DNA of 30,084 nucleotides, taken from assembly GCA_017617615.1 (NCBI GenBank), contig JAFZVV010000020.1, positions 1-30,084 of the forward strand. Direction: 5' to 3'. The stretch comes from Prevotella sp. (lineage in GTDB: Bacteria; Bacteroidota; Bacteroidia; Bacteroidales; Bacteroidaceae). Position numbers and translations under genes: made by a program. The notes below the pieces were generated by a model. The model did no database searches. It saw only the letters and a program-made list of their open reading frames with translations, and was not told the DNA's origin. Shown one piece after another: positions 7,551 to 16,973 of the stretch (position 1 is the stretch's first letter; each line of letters begins with the position of its first letter).

Positions 7551-9012
7551 AATTGTCTTTCCAATAGGACGGCGTGAGCAGGATGATCACGTTGAGTATT
7601 TCGAGACGTCCCATGAGCATCAGTCCCGAACACAGCCATTTTGTTGCCCAATGCATGTCGCTCCACGTCATATCGGGTCCCAGTTCGTTGAGTGGCAATC
7701 CCACGTTGTTCACACAGCTCAGTGAGATGATGGCCGAGTTGGTGATGTCGATGCCGATGGCCATCATCAGTCCGGTGGTAGCCAGACATACGATGATGTA
7801 GATGGCGAAGAATGCGAGTAGGTTCTGCACGATGGCTGAGGGCATGGCATGGCCGTCAACCTTCACTGGCAGTACAGCACGAGGGTGGAGCAGTCTCACG
7901 AACTCGTTCTTGATGACCTTGCATATCATGAAGGCGCGGATGCTCTTGAAACCGCCGCTCGTCGACCCGGCGCAGGCCCCGATGAACATCAGTGCCGACA
8001 GGATAATCCAAGTGATATGTGGCCATTGTCCCACATGGTCGCAGAATATGCCGGTTGTGGTCATCAGCGACACCACCTGGAAACAGGCACTCCGGAAGGC
8101 ATGTTCCAGTCCGTAGCCATTATGCGTCATCAGCAGCAGTGCGATGACCACTGTGCACGCTAATACCAGTGTGATGTAGAAGCGAAGTTCTGAATTCCTA
8201 AGAAATGTCTTCAGCTGTCGTTTCACGATGAGCATGTAGAGCACCGTGAAGTTGATGCCCGAGGCAAACTGGAATATCAGTCCAATATATTCTATGGTAG
8301 GGGAGTGGAAGTGAGCAATACTGTCGTTGTGGATGGAGAAGCCACCCGTAGCGGTGGTGGTCATCGCGTAGTTGAGCGCGCTGAACCAGTCCATGCCTGC
8401 CACGAAATAGCTGATGGCGCAGCCCAGTGTGAGTGCCAGGTACACCGACCATATCCATTTGGCGTTGGTGCTCAGGCGGGGGTGCATCTTCGTGCGGATG
8501 GGACCTGTGGCCTCAGCAGAGAACACGCGTGTGGAACCGCTCACCATCGAGGGTAGCACGGCGATGGTGAAGAACACGATTCCCAGTCCGCCAATCCATT
8601 GCGATAGCGAGCGCCAGAAGAGTATGGCATGGTGGGAGTCGAGTTGCTGCTCCACGTTGTCGAGGATGGATGCGCCTGTGGTGGTGAACCCCGACATGGT
8701 CTCGAAGAAGGCGTTGGTGGGGTTGATGATGATACCGCTGAGCAGATAGGGCAGCGCCCCGAAGATACTGAAGGCCAGCCAGGTAAGTGTGACCACAGCA
8801 TAGGAGTCGCGCCGTGTCATCATCGTCGGGGCGTCGCGTCCCAGCCTCACCAGTCCCATGCCTGCGGCTGCAGTGATGAGCGTGGAGATGATGAACGGCA
8901 GAATCTCGCTGCTGCCATAGATGATGGCCATGATCACACACAGCACCATGAACACTGCTTCGAGGAGGAGCAGCGACCCGATGATTTTGTATATGAGTTT
9001 TCGGTTGACCAT
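7549..9012 (-). CDS. trkH: Trk-type potassium uptake channel subunit
   Basis: A 487-residue polytopic inner-membrane protein that takes up K+ together with TrkA. It has about ten hydrophobic segments starting at residue 8, and the four pore-loop filter motifs of the TrkH/KtrB family: GFTTTGAS (about 109-115), TTATGGFS (about 219-226), SLMTTTGIF (about residue 315) and VNNVGLPL (about residue 440). GACAGSTSGGFKSIR precedes the last part, as in TrkH. Length matches E. coli TrkH (483). Its ATG overlaps the trkA stop by one base (TGATG), so translation is coupled to its regulator. Confidence 0.95.
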   Translation of the reverse strand: MVNRKLIYKIIGSLLLLEAVFMVLCVIMAIIYGSSEILPFIISTLITAAAGMGLVRLGRDAPTMMTRRDSYAVVTLTWLAFSIFGALPYLLSGIIINPTNAFFETMSGFTTTGASILDNVEQQLDSHHAILFWRSLSQWIGGLGIVFFTIAVLPSMVSGSTRVFSAEATGPIRTKMHPRLSTNAKWIWSVYLALTLGCAISYFVAGMDWFSALNYAMTTTATGGFSIHNDSIAHFHSPTIEYIGLIFQFASGINFTVLYMLIVKRQLKTFLRNSELRFYITLVLACTVVIALLLMTHNGYGLEHAFRSACFQVVSLMTTTGIFCDHVGQWPHITWIILSALMFIGACAGSTSGGFKSIRAFMICKVIKNEFVRLLHPRAVLPVKVDGHAMPSAIVQNLLAFFAIYIIVCLATTGLMMAIGIDITNSAIISLSCVNNVGLPLNELGPDMTWSDMHWATKWLCSGLMLMGRLEILNVIILLTPSYWKDN

Positions 9013-10358
9013 CAGCTGTTAAAGAATTTCTCGATATTCTTCATGTTCACGTCGTGGCAGATCACCACCACGGCATCACCGGCCTCTATCTGGGTGCCGC
9101 CCGAGACGAGCATCCCTTCTTTTCCACGCACCAGACCGCCGATGGTCATGCCCTTGGGCAGGCCGAGTTCGTGTACCTTCTTGCGGGTTACCTTCGACCC
9201 ACGTTGTGCGGTGAACTCCGCCACGTCGGCGTTGACCGACATGAGGAAGCGGATGTTCTGCACGTCGGCATCGAGCATCATCTGATAGATATTGCCGGCG
9301 GCAAGTACCTTTTTGTTGATTACGGTACCGATGTCGAGGCTCTCTGCCATGCTGGCGTAGTTGGTGTTCTTCACCATGGCGATGGTCTTCCTCACGCCCA
9401 GTTTCTTAGCCGTGAGGCATGCCAGGATATTGGCTTCGGCATTGCCGGTGAGGGCCACGAAGCCCTGGGTGTTGCGGATGTTCTCGTCGGTGAGGAGGTT
9501 CAAGTCGCGTCCGTCGCCGTTGATGACCATGGCATTGGTGTCGTCGAGTGCCTCGTTGATGAGTTCACACTGCCGTTCGTCTATCTCAATGATTTTGGTG
9601 TTCATGTATTCGGGCATCGAGAGCACGGCACGTATCGCGGTCTTTCCTCCGCCCATGATCATCACGTTCTTCACGTCGGCGTAGTGTTCTTTTCCCACGA
9701 TTTTCCTGATGTAGGGGATATGGTTTTTCGTGGTCATGAAGTAGACGATATCGTAGAGTTTCAATTCATTGTCGCCACCGGGGATGATGGTCTCGTTGTC
9801 GCGCTTGATGGCCACCACGTGGTAAGGGTCTTGCGGGCCACAGAGTTGGCGCAGGGGTTGGTTCAGTATCTCGCAGGTCTCGCGCAGTTTGATGCCCAGC
9901 ATCACCAGCGACCCGTCGTGCACGTCCCATCTCTGTCGCACCCAACTCATCTTCAGTCCGTTCACCACGTCGCGTGCAGCGAGCATCTCGGGGTAAATCA
10001 GTTCGTCGATGCCCATGCGCTTGAAGAGGGCTTTGTTCTCGTTGGTCATGTACTCCGGCCGGTCAATCTGCGCAACGGTCTTCTGGGCGCCCATGGTATG
10101 TGCCATTACGCAGCATGAGATGTTCACGTTCTCATCGGGGGTGACGGCGATGAACAGGTTGGAGGAAGGCACGCCGGCGCTACGCAGCGTCTTGGGGTTG
10201 GTGGCCTCGCCTACCAGTGTCATCAGGTCGTAGTTGCTGCTGATGTCGCTCAGTTTGTCGGCGTTCCCGTCAATCAGCACGATGTCTTGGTTGCTGCGTG
10301 AGAGCAGGCGTGCCAGGTGTGAACCGATGGCAGAGGCTCCTGCGATGATGATTTTCAT
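9012..10358 (-). CDS. trkA: Trk system NAD-binding regulatory subunit
   Basis: A 448-residue cytoplasmic protein that gates TrkH. It has two RCK units in tandem. The first Rossmann motif is GASAIG (7-12), closing with D30. The second is GGGKTA (236-241) with D260. Each is followed by an RCK_C region (about 135-220 and 365-448). This double layout and length are those of E. coli TrkA (458), and differ from the half-length KtrA. The start overlaps the dxs stop by four bases (ATGA), and the stop overlaps the trkH start by one base, so dxs-trkA-trkH form one translationally coupled unit. Confidence 0.95.
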   Translation of the reverse strand: MKIIIAGASAIGSHLARLLSRSNQDIVLIDGNADKLSDISSNYDLMTLVGEATNPKTLRSAGVPSSNLFIAVTPDENVNISCCVMAHTMGAQKTVAQIDRPEYMTNENKALFKRMGIDELIYPEMLAARDVVNGLKMSWVRQRWDVHDGSLVMLGIKLRETCEILNQPLRQLCGPQDPYHVVAIKRDNETIIPGGDNELKLYDIVYFMTTKNHIPYIRKIVGKEHYADVKNVMIMGGGKTAIRAVLSMPEYMNTKIIEIDERQCELINEALDDTNAMVINGDGRDLNLLTDENIRNTQGFVALTGNAEANILACLTAKKLGVRKTIAMVKNTNYASMAESLDIGTVINKKVLAAGNIYQMMLDADVQNIRFLMSVNADVAEFTAQRGSKVTRKKVHELGLPKGMTIGGLVRGKEGMLVSGGTQIEAGDAVVVICHDVNMKNIEKFFNS

Positions 10359-12250
10359 AGGCTGAGAATGGTTTTCTTGATGTTTTCCACGTCAATGCCG
10401 GTGAGGTGCTGTAGTTCGCTCACCTTGCCGTGTTCCACGAATGTGTCGGGCAAGCCGAGGCGGTGCAGGGTGGGTTTCTTGTCGTGGTCGGCCATCCATT
10501 CGGTGATGGCAGAGCCGAATCCGCCCATCATGCTGCCGTCTTCCACCGTAACGATACGGTCGAACTGCTGGGCTATCTCTTCGAGCAGCCGCTGGTCGAG
10601 AGGTTTCACGAAACGCATATCGTAGTGCGCTACTGACATCTCCGCCCCTTCGCTCTCGAGTTCTGCGATGGCCTGGCTCACGTTGTTGCCCACGGGGCCG
10701 ATGCTGAGCACTGCCACGTCGGTGCCCTCGCGCAGCCTCCGGCCAGTGCCTATCTCTACCTCCTCCATCGTGCATCGCCAGTCGGGACACACGCCCTGCC
10801 CGCGTGGATACCGTATCACGAAGGTGCCCTTGTCGGGTAGTTGTGCCGTATACATCAAATGGCGCAGTTCGCGCTCGTCCATGGGCGAAGCGATGGTGAG
10901 GTTGGGGATGGGGCGCAGGAATGCCAGGTCGAAGGCACCGTGGTGTGTCGGTCCGTCTTCGCCCACCAGTCCGGCTCTGTCGAGGCAAATCACCACGGGC
11001 AGGTTGAGGATGGCGGCATCGTGAATGATATTGTCGTAGGCACGCTGCGAGAACGCGCTGTAGATATTGCAGAAGGGCAGCAACCCGTCTTTTGCCATGC
11101 CTGCCGAGAAGGTGACGGCATGGCCTTCGGCTATGCCCACGTCGAAGGTGCGGTCGGGCATCGCCTTCATCATGATATTGAGCGAGCATCCAGAGGGCAT
11201 GGCGGGTGTCACGCCCACGATACGTTTGTTCTGCTTGGCAAGTTCGAGTAGGGTATGTCCGAAGACGTCCTGGAACTTCGGTGGCTGGCCGGTCTTGTCG
11301 CTCACGATGCGTTCGCCGGTGTCTACGTCGAACTTCCCGGGGGCATGCCAGATGGTGGCAGCTTTCTCGGCGGGTTTGTATCCCTTGCCCTTGATGGTGT
11401 GCAGGTGCAGCATCTTCGGGCCGTGCATCTTCTTCAACTGGCGTAGTCTGCGCACCAAGTCAATCACGTCATGGCCGTCGTGCGGTCCGAAGTAGCGGAT
11501 ATTCATGCCCTCGAACACGTTCTGCTGGTGACTGATGGCCGATTTCAGCGCGTTGTTCAAGCGGATAATGCCCTGGCGGCGGTCATCGTTGAGCATGCCC
11601 TTCCTCCGCAACCAGTTCGATATGCGGTAGCGCACGTTGTTGTAAGTCTCATTGGTACTCAGGTTCAGCAAGTATTGTTTCATGCCACCCACCGACCGGT
11701 CGATGCTCATATTGTTGTCGTTGAGCACGATGAGCATGTCGTTGGGACTCGATGACACGTTGTTCAGTCCCTCGAAAGCCAGGCCGCCGCTCATTGCGCC
11801 GTCGCCGATTACCGCCACCACGTGGCGTTTCTGCTTGGTGAGTTTTGCTGCCACTGCCATGCCGAAAGCAGCGGAGATGGAGTTGGAGGCATGTCCGCAG
11901 GTGAATGTGTCGTACTCGCTCTCCAAGGGTGTGGGGAAGGGGCGGATGCCATGTAGTTTTCGGTTGGTACAGAATTGCTCGCGTCGCCCGGTGAGTATCT
12001 TGTGTCCGTAGGCTTGGTGTCCCACATCCCATACAATTCGGTCGTTGGGCGTGTTGAACACATAATGCAGGGCCACGGTGAGCTCTACCGCACCGAGGCT
12101 CGAAGCCAGGTGTCCGGGGTTCACCGAGAGTTCGTTGATGATGTCGTCGCGCAATTCCTTGCACAGCTGTGGCAACTCCTCCAGGCGGAGTTTCCGCAGG
12201 TCTTTGGGCGACTCTATCTTGTTAAGTATAGTGTATGTGTCTTTTCCCAT
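10355..12250 (-). CDS. dxs: 1-deoxy-D-xylulose-5-phosphate synthase
   Basis: A 631-residue thiamine-diphosphate enzyme that joins pyruvate and glyceraldehyde-3-phosphate, the first step of the MEP isoprenoid pathway. Visible features are the conserved histidine in [10 protein letters not shown] (H47), [17 protein letters not shown] (74-90), the ThDP/Mg motif starting GDGAMSGG (149-156) with its asparagine downstream (LNN), the catalytic-glutamate region GIAEGHAV, and [15 protein letters not shown] in the pyrimidine domain. Length is standard (E. coli 620). It is the first gene of the leftward operon, with a strong promoter match at 12323-12353. Linkage of dxs to trkA and trkH is common in Bacteroidales. 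Confidence 0.97.
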   Translation of the reverse strand: MGKDTYTILNKIESPKDLRKLRLEELPQLCKELRDDIINELSVNPGHLASSLGAVELTVALHYVFNTPNDRIVWDVGHQAYGHKILTGRREQFCTNRKLHGIRPFPTPLESEYDTFTCGHASNSISAAFGMAVAAKLTKQKRHVVAVIGDGAMSGGLAFEGLNNVSSSPNDMLIVLNDNNMSIDRSVGGMKQYLLNLSTNETYNNVRYRISNWLRRKGMLNDDRRQGIIRLNNALKSAISHQQNVFEGMNIRYFGPHDGHDVIDLVRRLRQLKKMHGPKMLHLHTIKGKGYKPAEKAATIWHAPGKFDVDTGERIVSDKTGQPPKFQDVFGHTLLELAKQNKRIVGVTPAMPSGCSLNIMMKAMPDRTFDVGIAEGHAVTFSAGMAKDGLLPFCNIYSAFSQRAYDNIIHDAAILNLPVVICLDRAGLVGEDGPTHHGAFDLAFLRPIPNLTIASPMDERELRHLMYTAQLPDKGTFVIRYPRGQGVCPDWRCTMEEVEIGTGRRLREGTDVAVLSIGPVGNNVSQAIAELESEGAEMSVAHYDMRFVKPLDQRLLEEIAQQFDRIVTVEDGSMMGGFGSAITEWMADHDKKPTLHRLGLPDTFVEHGKVSELQHLTGIDVENIKKTILSL

Positions 12251-12322
12251 TTCACATGTCTATGCGCTTCGCCAAGTCCACCGAGTGGCAGATTGGCGAA
12301 GGCGTGTATGTCGTTTAACGAG

Positions 12323-12353
12323 CAAAGATATGAAAAATGCCATAATCCACAAA
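12323..12353 (-). promoter_or_regulatory. Promoter of the dxs-trkA-trkH operon
   Basis: On the minus strand TTTG (12353 to 12350), a 19-base spacer and TATCTTTG (12330 to 12323) match the Bacteroidota promoter fully. The predicted start near 12316 gives a leader of about 65 bases before the dxs ATG. Confidence 0.65.
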
Positions 12354-12499
12354 ATTTTTAGGCTGAATTTGCCAAAATATTGCGGAATCTCCGAAAAACC
12401 CGTTTTTTCCGGAAAACACCAAACTGCCATTCTCCGCATGTTATACTAAAAAAGAATAACCTTTTTCTTTGCCATCAGCAAAAAGTCAGATTTTTTATT

Positions 12500-12507
12500 T
12501 ACTTTTG
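12500..12507 (+). promoter_or_regulatory. -7 promoter element of the C1 peptidase gene
   Basis: TACTTTTG matches TAnnTTTG and lies 54 bases before the ATG. No TTTG lies at the correct -33 distance; the nearest, at 12468-12471, is 28 bases upstream. Confidence 0.4.
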
Positions 12508-12561
12508 TAGCCTAATGCCTCTTGGCATTCTATACTTGCATATTCAACAACAACGATAATC

Positions 12562-13968
12562 ATGATGAAAAAATCCATTATCCTTTTCGTGGCCGTGTGC
12601 TTGGCCACCGTCGCCACGGCACAGACCGCCAATGGCGGCATCTCCGCCGAAATGTTGCGGAAGATAGAAAACGCACAGACTGCCGGCGTTGCCGACAAGG
12701 CACTGTTCAATGCTATCGCCTCGAATGCCATCGACGACCTGGCCAAGAATTTCGCCAACCAGGGTGCCATCGATACCTATTTCAGCCATGAGACGAAGAG
12801 CCAGTCGATACACGACCAGAAGAGCAGCGGACGCTGCTGGATGTTCAGCGGACTCAACGTGTTGCGCTCCAATTTCGCCCGTCAGCACAAGGATACGATG
12901 ACGGTGGAGTTCTCACACGACTTCCTCTTCTTCTACGACCAGCTCGAGAAGGCCAACCTCATGTTGCAAGGCGTCATCGACACCTACAAGAAACCCATTG
13001 ACGACCCCCGCGTGCGTTTCTTCTTCAAGAGTCCCATCAACGATGGCGGCACCTTCTGTGGCGTGGCCGACCTGGCCGAGAAATACGGTCTGGTGCCCAA
13101 GGGTGTGCAGCCTGAGACCTACTCAGCCGACAATACCAGCCGCATGGCACGAATCGTGGCTTCCAAATTGCGTGAGTTCGGGCTCGAACTGCGCCAGATG
13201 TGTGCCGATGGCAAGAAGCCCGCTGCCGTACAGCAGCGCAAGACCGAGATGCTCGGCACCATTTACCACATCCTTTCCATCACCCTTGGTGAACCAGTGA
13301 AGGAATTCACCTATGCCTTTACAGACAAGAACGGCAAGGCCATTGGCGAGCCCAGGAAATACACCCCGTTGGAGTTTTACAAGGCAACGGTGGGCGGTCC
13401 TATCAACGGCACGTTCATCATGGCGATGAACGACCCACGCCGGCCCTATTACAAGACCTATGAGGTGGAGTACGACCGCCACACCTACGACGGTCACAAC
13501 TGGAAATACATCAACCTCCCGATGGACGACATCGAGCAGATGGCCATCGCCTCCATCAAGGACGGCTGCAAACTCTACTCCTCCTATGACGTGGCAAAGC
13601 AGTTCGACCGCAAGCGTGGCTATCTCGACCTCGACAACTACGACTACGGCTCACTCTTCGGCACCACGTTCCCCATGGACAAGGCGCAGCGTATCATGAC
13701 CTTCGACAGTGGTTCCACACATGCCATGACGCTCACCGCCGTCGACCTCGATGCCGACGGCAAAGCCAAGAAATGGAAGGTGGAGAACAGTTGGGGTGCC
13801 ACAAGCGGCCAGAAAGGCTGTCTGATCATGACCGACCGTTGGTTCCGTGAATATTCCTTCCGTCTGGTGGTCGACAAGAAATACGTGCCCCAGAACATCC
13901 TTGAGGCAGAAAAGCAGAAACCCGAGATGGTGATGCCCGAAGACCCCCTCTTCCAGATGGACGAGTAA
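12562..13968 (+). CDS. Secreted C1 family cysteine peptidase (bleomycin hydrolase/PepC type)
   Basis: A 468-residue papain-fold peptidase of the aminopeptidase C/bleomycin hydrolase family (C1B). The catalytic residues are all visible: the oxyanion Gln in HDQKSSGRCW (Q86), the nucleophile C92, His in GSTHAMT (H387) and Asn in ENSWG (N409). The long insert between Cys and His is typical of C1B. Unlike most PepC enzymes, which are cytosolic, this one starts with a clear signal peptide (MMKKSIILFVAVCLATVATA then Q21), so it probably works in the periplasm, trimming imported peptides. The gene is monocistronic, between the divergent dxs operon and the glycan operon promoter. Confidence 0.92.
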   Translation: MMKKSIILFVAVCLATVATAQTANGGISAEMLRKIENAQTAGVADKALFNAIASNAIDDLAKNFANQGAIDTYFSHETKSQSIHDQKSSGRCWMFSGLNVLRSNFARQHKDTMTVEFSHDFLFFYDQLEKANLMLQGVIDTYKKPIDDPRVRFFFKSPINDGGTFCGVADLAEKYGLVPKGVQPETYSADNTSRMARIVASKLREFGLELRQMCADGKKPAAVQQRKTEMLGTIYHILSITLGEPVKEFTYAFTDKNGKAIGEPRKYTPLEFYKATVGGPINGTFIMAMNDPRRPYYKTYEVEYDRHTYDGHNWKYINLPMDDIEQMAIASIKDGCKLYSSYDVAKQFDRKRGYLDLDNYDYGSLFGTTFPMDKAQRIMTFDSGSTHAMTLTAVDLDADGKAKKWKVENSWGATSGQKGCLIMTDRWFREYSFRLVVDKKYVPQNILEAEKQKPEMVMPEDPLFQMDE

Positions 13969-14075
13969 AGAAGATGGAAAATAGAGGTTGAAGAATAGAA
14001 AATACTTTTGGGCTGCTTCATGCCTATCTCTGTGTTATTCTCCCTCGTTTTTCATCATAAGTGAATAATAATGCT

Positions 14076-14083
14076 TAACTTTG
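14076..14083 (+). promoter_or_regulatory. -7 promoter element of the glycan-dnaG-cls gene run
   Basis: TAACTTTG matches TAnnTTTG. The -33 position has only TTTC at 14050-14053 (22 bases upstream). The predicted start near 14090 gives a leader of about 13 bases before the ATG at 14103. Confidence 0.45.
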
Positions 14084-14102
14084 TCGCCTATTACTTGCAA
14101 TT

Positions 14103-15212
14103 ATGATACGATTATCCAAATCTGTAGTCGGAAAAGCCGAGGCCGACGCAGTGGCACATGTCATCCAGGACATCGGCTATCTAGGCATGGGAGAGACCGT
14201 GGGCGAATTTGAACGCGCCCTCGAGGCATATATCGGTGGCGGACGCCGCTGCGCCTGTGTCAACAGCGGGACGGCAGCCCTGCATCTTGCCATACAGGCC
14301 GTCACACAGCCCGGCGACGAGGTGCTCGTGCCGTCGTTCACCTTCGTGGCTTCCATGCAGGCCATCACCGGTGCCGGATGCGTGCCCGTGTGTTGCGAGA
14401 TCGACCCTGCCACGCTCACGCTCGACCTGCGCGATGCCGAGCAGCGCATCACCCCACGCACCAAGGCGATGATGCCCGTCTACTACGGCAGCAATTGCGT
14501 CATGGCCACACAATACCAGGAATTTGCCCGTGAGCATGGGTTGCGGTTGGTAGAGGATGCCGCCCATTCCTTCGGCTGCACCTGCGACGGGAAGAAAATC
14601 GGTTCCACGGGCGATGTGGTATGCTTCAGTTTCGACGGCATCAAGAACATCACCACTGGCGAGGGCGGTGCCATCTTCACCGCCAACGACGACACCTACC
14701 AGCAGGTAAGCGATGCCCGCCTCCTCGGTGTGCAGAAGGATTCGGAGAAACGCTATGCGGGGAAGAGGAGCTGGACTTTCGATGTCGTGGCACAGGGCTA
14801 CCGCTACCATATGAGCAATATCTTCGCTGCCATCGGGTTGGTGCAACTCTCGCGCTTTGAGAGCGAGTTCGCGCCCCGGCGCCGGGCCATCGCCATGGAA
14901 TATACCCGCCGCCTGAAAGACAACCCCGACGTGCGCCTCATCCAGATGGATTATGCCCACGACATCATACCCCATATCTTCCCGCTTGAGATACTCAACG
15001 GCAAGCGTGCCCTTGTGGAACAGGCTTTCAAGGAGCACGACATTCAGTACGGCATACAATACTTCCCCAACCATCTGCTCTCCTACTTCAAGAGTCCATA
15101 CGCATTGCCCGTCACCGAAGACGTGTATTCGAAAATCATCTCCATACCGATGCATCCCGAACTCACTGACGACGACATCAAACTCATCTGCGACATCATC
15201 AACAAAATATAG
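14103..15212 (+). CDS. DegT/DnrJ/EryC1/StrS sugar aminotransferase
   Basis: A 369-residue PLP enzyme that transfers an amino group, usually from glutamate, to a keto-sugar nucleotide in the cytoplasm. Features in order are NSGTAALHLA (54-63, phosphate binding), VPSFTFVAS (76-84), VEDAAHSFG (150-158, contacts PLP) and the Schiff-base lysine K181 in FDGIKNITTGEGGA. The C-terminal domain includes HMSNIFAAIGLVQL and SIPMHPELTDD, both standard for the family. Length is normal. It heads the run of eight rightward genes, and the next gene begins five bases after its stop. With the UXS-like SDR and UDP-glucose dehydrogenase downstream it could make UDP-Ara4N or a related 4-amino sugar; the exact substrate cannot be read from sequence. 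Confidence 0.9.
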   Translation: MIRLSKSVVGKAEADAVAHVIQDIGYLGMGETVGEFERALEAYIGGGRRCACVNSGTAALHLAIQAVTQPGDEVLVPSFTFVASMQAITGAGCVPVCCEIDPATLTLDLRDAEQRITPRTKAMMPVYYGSNCVMATQYQEFAREHGLRLVEDAAHSFGCTCDGKKIGSTGDVVCFSFDGIKNITTGEGGAIFTANDDTYQQVSDARLLGVQKDSEKRYAGKRSWTFDVVAQGYRYHMSNIFAAIGLVQLSRFESEFAPRRRAIAMEYTRRLKDNPDVRLIQMDYAHDIIPHIFPLEILNGKRALVEQAFKEHDIQYGIQYFPNHLLSYFKSPYALPVTEDVYSKIISIPMHPELTDDDIKLICDIINKI

Positions 15213-15217
15213 TTTTT

Positions 15218-16003
15218 ATGAAAACCATTATATTGGCCGGAGGCTTCGGCACACGGCTGTCGGAATACACCAAACTGATTCCGAAACCCATGGTAGAAAT
15301 CGGCGGAAAGCCCATCCTATGGCATATCATGAGCCACTATGCACGATATGGCTTTAAGGACTTCGTCATCGCGTTGGGCTATAAAGGCGAGGTCATCAAG
15401 AATTATTTCCTGCAATACTACGCCGAGAACAACGATTTCACCATCGACCTGAGTACCGGAAAGGTAGACTATATACAGAAGCACACGCAAGACTGGCGCG
15501 TGACACTCGTCGATACCGGCGACGCATCGATGACGGGCGGACGTATCCTCCGCCTGAAAGACATCATCGGCAACGAGGATTTCATGATGACCTATGGTGA
15601 TGCCGTGTCGGATGTCGACATCTCGCTCCTGGTGGAGAGGTATTACCAGTCGAAGACGCTGGCGATGGTCACGGCGGTGCACCCCACCGCCCGCTTCGGC
15701 GAGATACAGATCGATGACGATGATTTCGTGCGCTCCTTCAAGGAGAAACCGCAGGTGAACCAGGGATGGATTAATGGCGGGTTCTTCGTGTTGCACCCAC
15801 GGGTGTTCGACTATATCGACAACGACCTGACCACCTTTGAACGCGAGCCGCTCGAGCAACTTGCCGCCGAGGGACAACTGAAGACGTACCGCCACGAGGG
15901 TTTCTGGCAGTGTATGGATACCGTGCGCGACCGCGACATGCTCAACCTGATGTGGGAGGAGCGTCGTGCGCCATGGGCCGTCGACCCTGCCCGGCGCCTT
16001 TGA
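15218..16003 (+). CDS. rfbF: Glucose-1-phosphate cytidylyltransferase-like sugar nucleotidyltransferase
   Basis: A 261-residue nucleotidyltransferase expected to couple CTP and glucose-1-phosphate to CDP-glucose. The N-terminus has the signature LAGGFGTRL (6-14) and the activating lysine in IPKPM (K23), followed by IGGKPILWHIMSHY. YGDAVSDVDI holds the metal-binding aspartate, and GGFFVLHPRVFDYI and EGFWQCMDTVRD are characteristic of RfbF rather than RmlA or GalU. Length equals that of known RfbF enzymes. No clear CDP-glucose 4,6-dehydratase is present in the window, so CDP-glucose may be used otherwise or the specificity may differ. The neighbouring LicD gene raises the possibility of another CDP-activated group. 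Confidence 0.88.
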   Translation: MKTIILAGGFGTRLSEYTKLIPKPMVEIGGKPILWHIMSHYARYGFKDFVIALGYKGEVIKNYFLQYYAENNDFTIDLSTGKVDYIQKHTQDWRVTLVDTGDASMTGGRILRLKDIIGNEDFMMTYGDAVSDVDISLLVERYYQSKTLAMVTAVHPTARFGEIQIDDDDFVRSFKEKPQVNQGWINGGFFVLHPRVFDYIDNDLTTFEREPLEQLAAEGQLKTYRHEGFWQCMDTVRDRDMLNLMWEERRAPWAVDPARRL

Positions 16004-16035
16004 ACAATGCCTAACCGTGAGAGAGTAGACATCTG

Positions 16036-16090
16036 GAAAATTCCCAATTTTCAAACTTTCAATATTCATTCTTCAATCGGGTAAAGCCCG
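16036..16090. repeat. Two small hairpins between rfbF and licD
   Basis: GAAAATT-CCC-AATTTTC (16036-16052) is a perfect 7-base stem. CGGGT-AAA-GCCCG (16078-16090) is a relative of the hairpins in the two large repeats and has the same TTCAAT prefix (TTCTTCAATCGGG). It lies 8 bases before the licD ATG and could affect its translation. Confidence 0.6.
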
Positions 16091-16098
16091 AAGCAAAA

Positions 16099-16911
16099 AT
16101 GGCTACATACGACATACGTCCCCTTCAAATGCGCATGCTCCGGATTATCGAGGTGCTCGACCGGGTGTTTCGTGAGCACGGCATATCGTATGGCATGTTC
16201 AATGGCAGTCTGCTCGGCGCCGTCAGGCATAAGGGATTCATCCCCTGGGACGACGATATGGACATCGTGATGCCGCGCCCCGATTACGAGCGGTTCATAC
16301 AGCATTGCCAGGAATGGTTGCCGGCACCCTATGAGTTTGTGTGTGCCGAGAACGACAAGAACTACCCCCTGCCTTTCGGAAAGGTGCAGGATGCCTCGAC
16401 AACCCTCATTGAGCGGCTTCATCTCAGTTATCTGGGAGGAATATATGTAGATGTATTCCCTTTGGACGCTGTGCCCACCAACCCCATCAGGCGTTGGCTG
16501 CACAACAACCATTACCAGTTCCTGAGCCAGGCGCTCTATTGGATTCACCGCGACCCCTACCGCCATGGCCACGGACCCAGTTCGTGGATTCCGTTGCTCA
16601 CGCGCAAACTCACCACCATGGAGTCGTTGCAGCAGAAGATACGCAGGGTGCTTACCAAGTACGACTACGAAACCGCGGAGTTGGTGAACGACTACAGCGA
16701 GGGTGCGCACGGCGTGATGCCCAAGTCCATCCATGGTGTTTTTGCACCCTATGAGTTCGAGGGGAAGACCCTCATGGGCATCAAGGACTACGACCGTTAT
16801 CTCACTCAAATCTATGGCGACTACATGACGATTCCCAAGGGCGACCAGCAGCGACAGCACAACTTCCACATCCTCGACCTGGAACACCCCTATAGGGAGT
16901 ATAAGGGTTGA
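16099..16911 (+). CDS. LicD family phosphotransferase
   Basis: A 270-residue member of the LicD/Fukutin nucleotidyltransferase-fold family, which moves phosphocholine, ribitol-phosphate or similar groups from a CDP carrier onto glycans. The diagnostic block is MFNGSLLGAVRHKGFIPWDDDMDIVMPR (residues 33-60 overall), where the DDDMD (51-55) binds metal. GGIYVDVFPLDAVP is also typical. No signal peptide is seen, so it acts on the cytoplasmic side. Its neighbour rfbF makes a CDP-activated compound, which fits a shared CDP chemistry, but the transferred group and acceptor are unknown. It is 95 bases after rfbF and 62 bases before the SDR gene, with small hairpins in both gaps. Confidence 0.88.
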   Translation: MATYDIRPLQMRMLRIIEVLDRVFREHGISYGMFNGSLLGAVRHKGFIPWDDDMDIVMPRPDYERFIQHCQEWLPAPYEFVCAENDKNYPLPFGKVQDASTTLIERLHLSYLGGIYVDVFPLDAVPTNPIRRWLHNNHYQFLSQALYWIHRDPYRHGHGPSSWIPLLTRKLTTMESLQQKIRRVLTKYDYETAELVNDYSEGAHGVMPKSIHGVFAPYEFEGKTLMGIKDYDRYLTQIYGDYMTIPKGDQQRQHNFHILDLEHPYREYKG

Positions 16912-16923
16912 GGCAAAGGCTCT

Positions 16924-16938
16924 TCCGGGCTTTCCGGA
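16924..16938. repeat. Small hairpin between licD and the SDR gene
   Basis: TCCGG-GCTTT-CCGGA forms a perfect 5-base stem 13 bases after the licD stop, followed by ATAAAAAGATAA. It resembles the CGGGC/GCCCG hairpins elsewhere in the window. No T-run follows, so it may be an mRNA-stabilising stem rather than a terminator. Confidence 0.45.
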
Positions 16939-16973
16939 TAAAAAGATAATCATCAATAAAACATCATAACATC

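Larger units (their letters stand above)
12251..12561. other. Divergent promoter region between dxs and the C1 peptidase
   Basis: About 310 bases without a gene, locally AT-rich around 12340-12510. It holds the leftward dxs promoter (12323-12353) and a rightward -7 match (12500-12507). I see no riboswitch-like fold; in particular no clear THI box, although dxs uses thiamine diphosphate. Confidence 0.65.

Noticed and set aside
7505..7556. Possible CRISPR-like direct repeat
   Set aside because: Units are 7 bases with no spacers; it is a simple tandem repeat.
9054..10118. Open frame on the plus strand opposite trkA
   Set aside because: The sense frame is a complete TrkA; the antisense product has no family features and breaks the operon layout.
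12251..12561. Thiamine riboswitch before dxs
   Set aside because: dxs uses thiamine diphosphate, but I could not find the conserved THI-box words on the minus strand here.
14181..15155. Antisense frame opposite the DegT aminotransferase
   Set aside because: All aminotransferase motifs are in the sense frame; nothing recognisable in the other.
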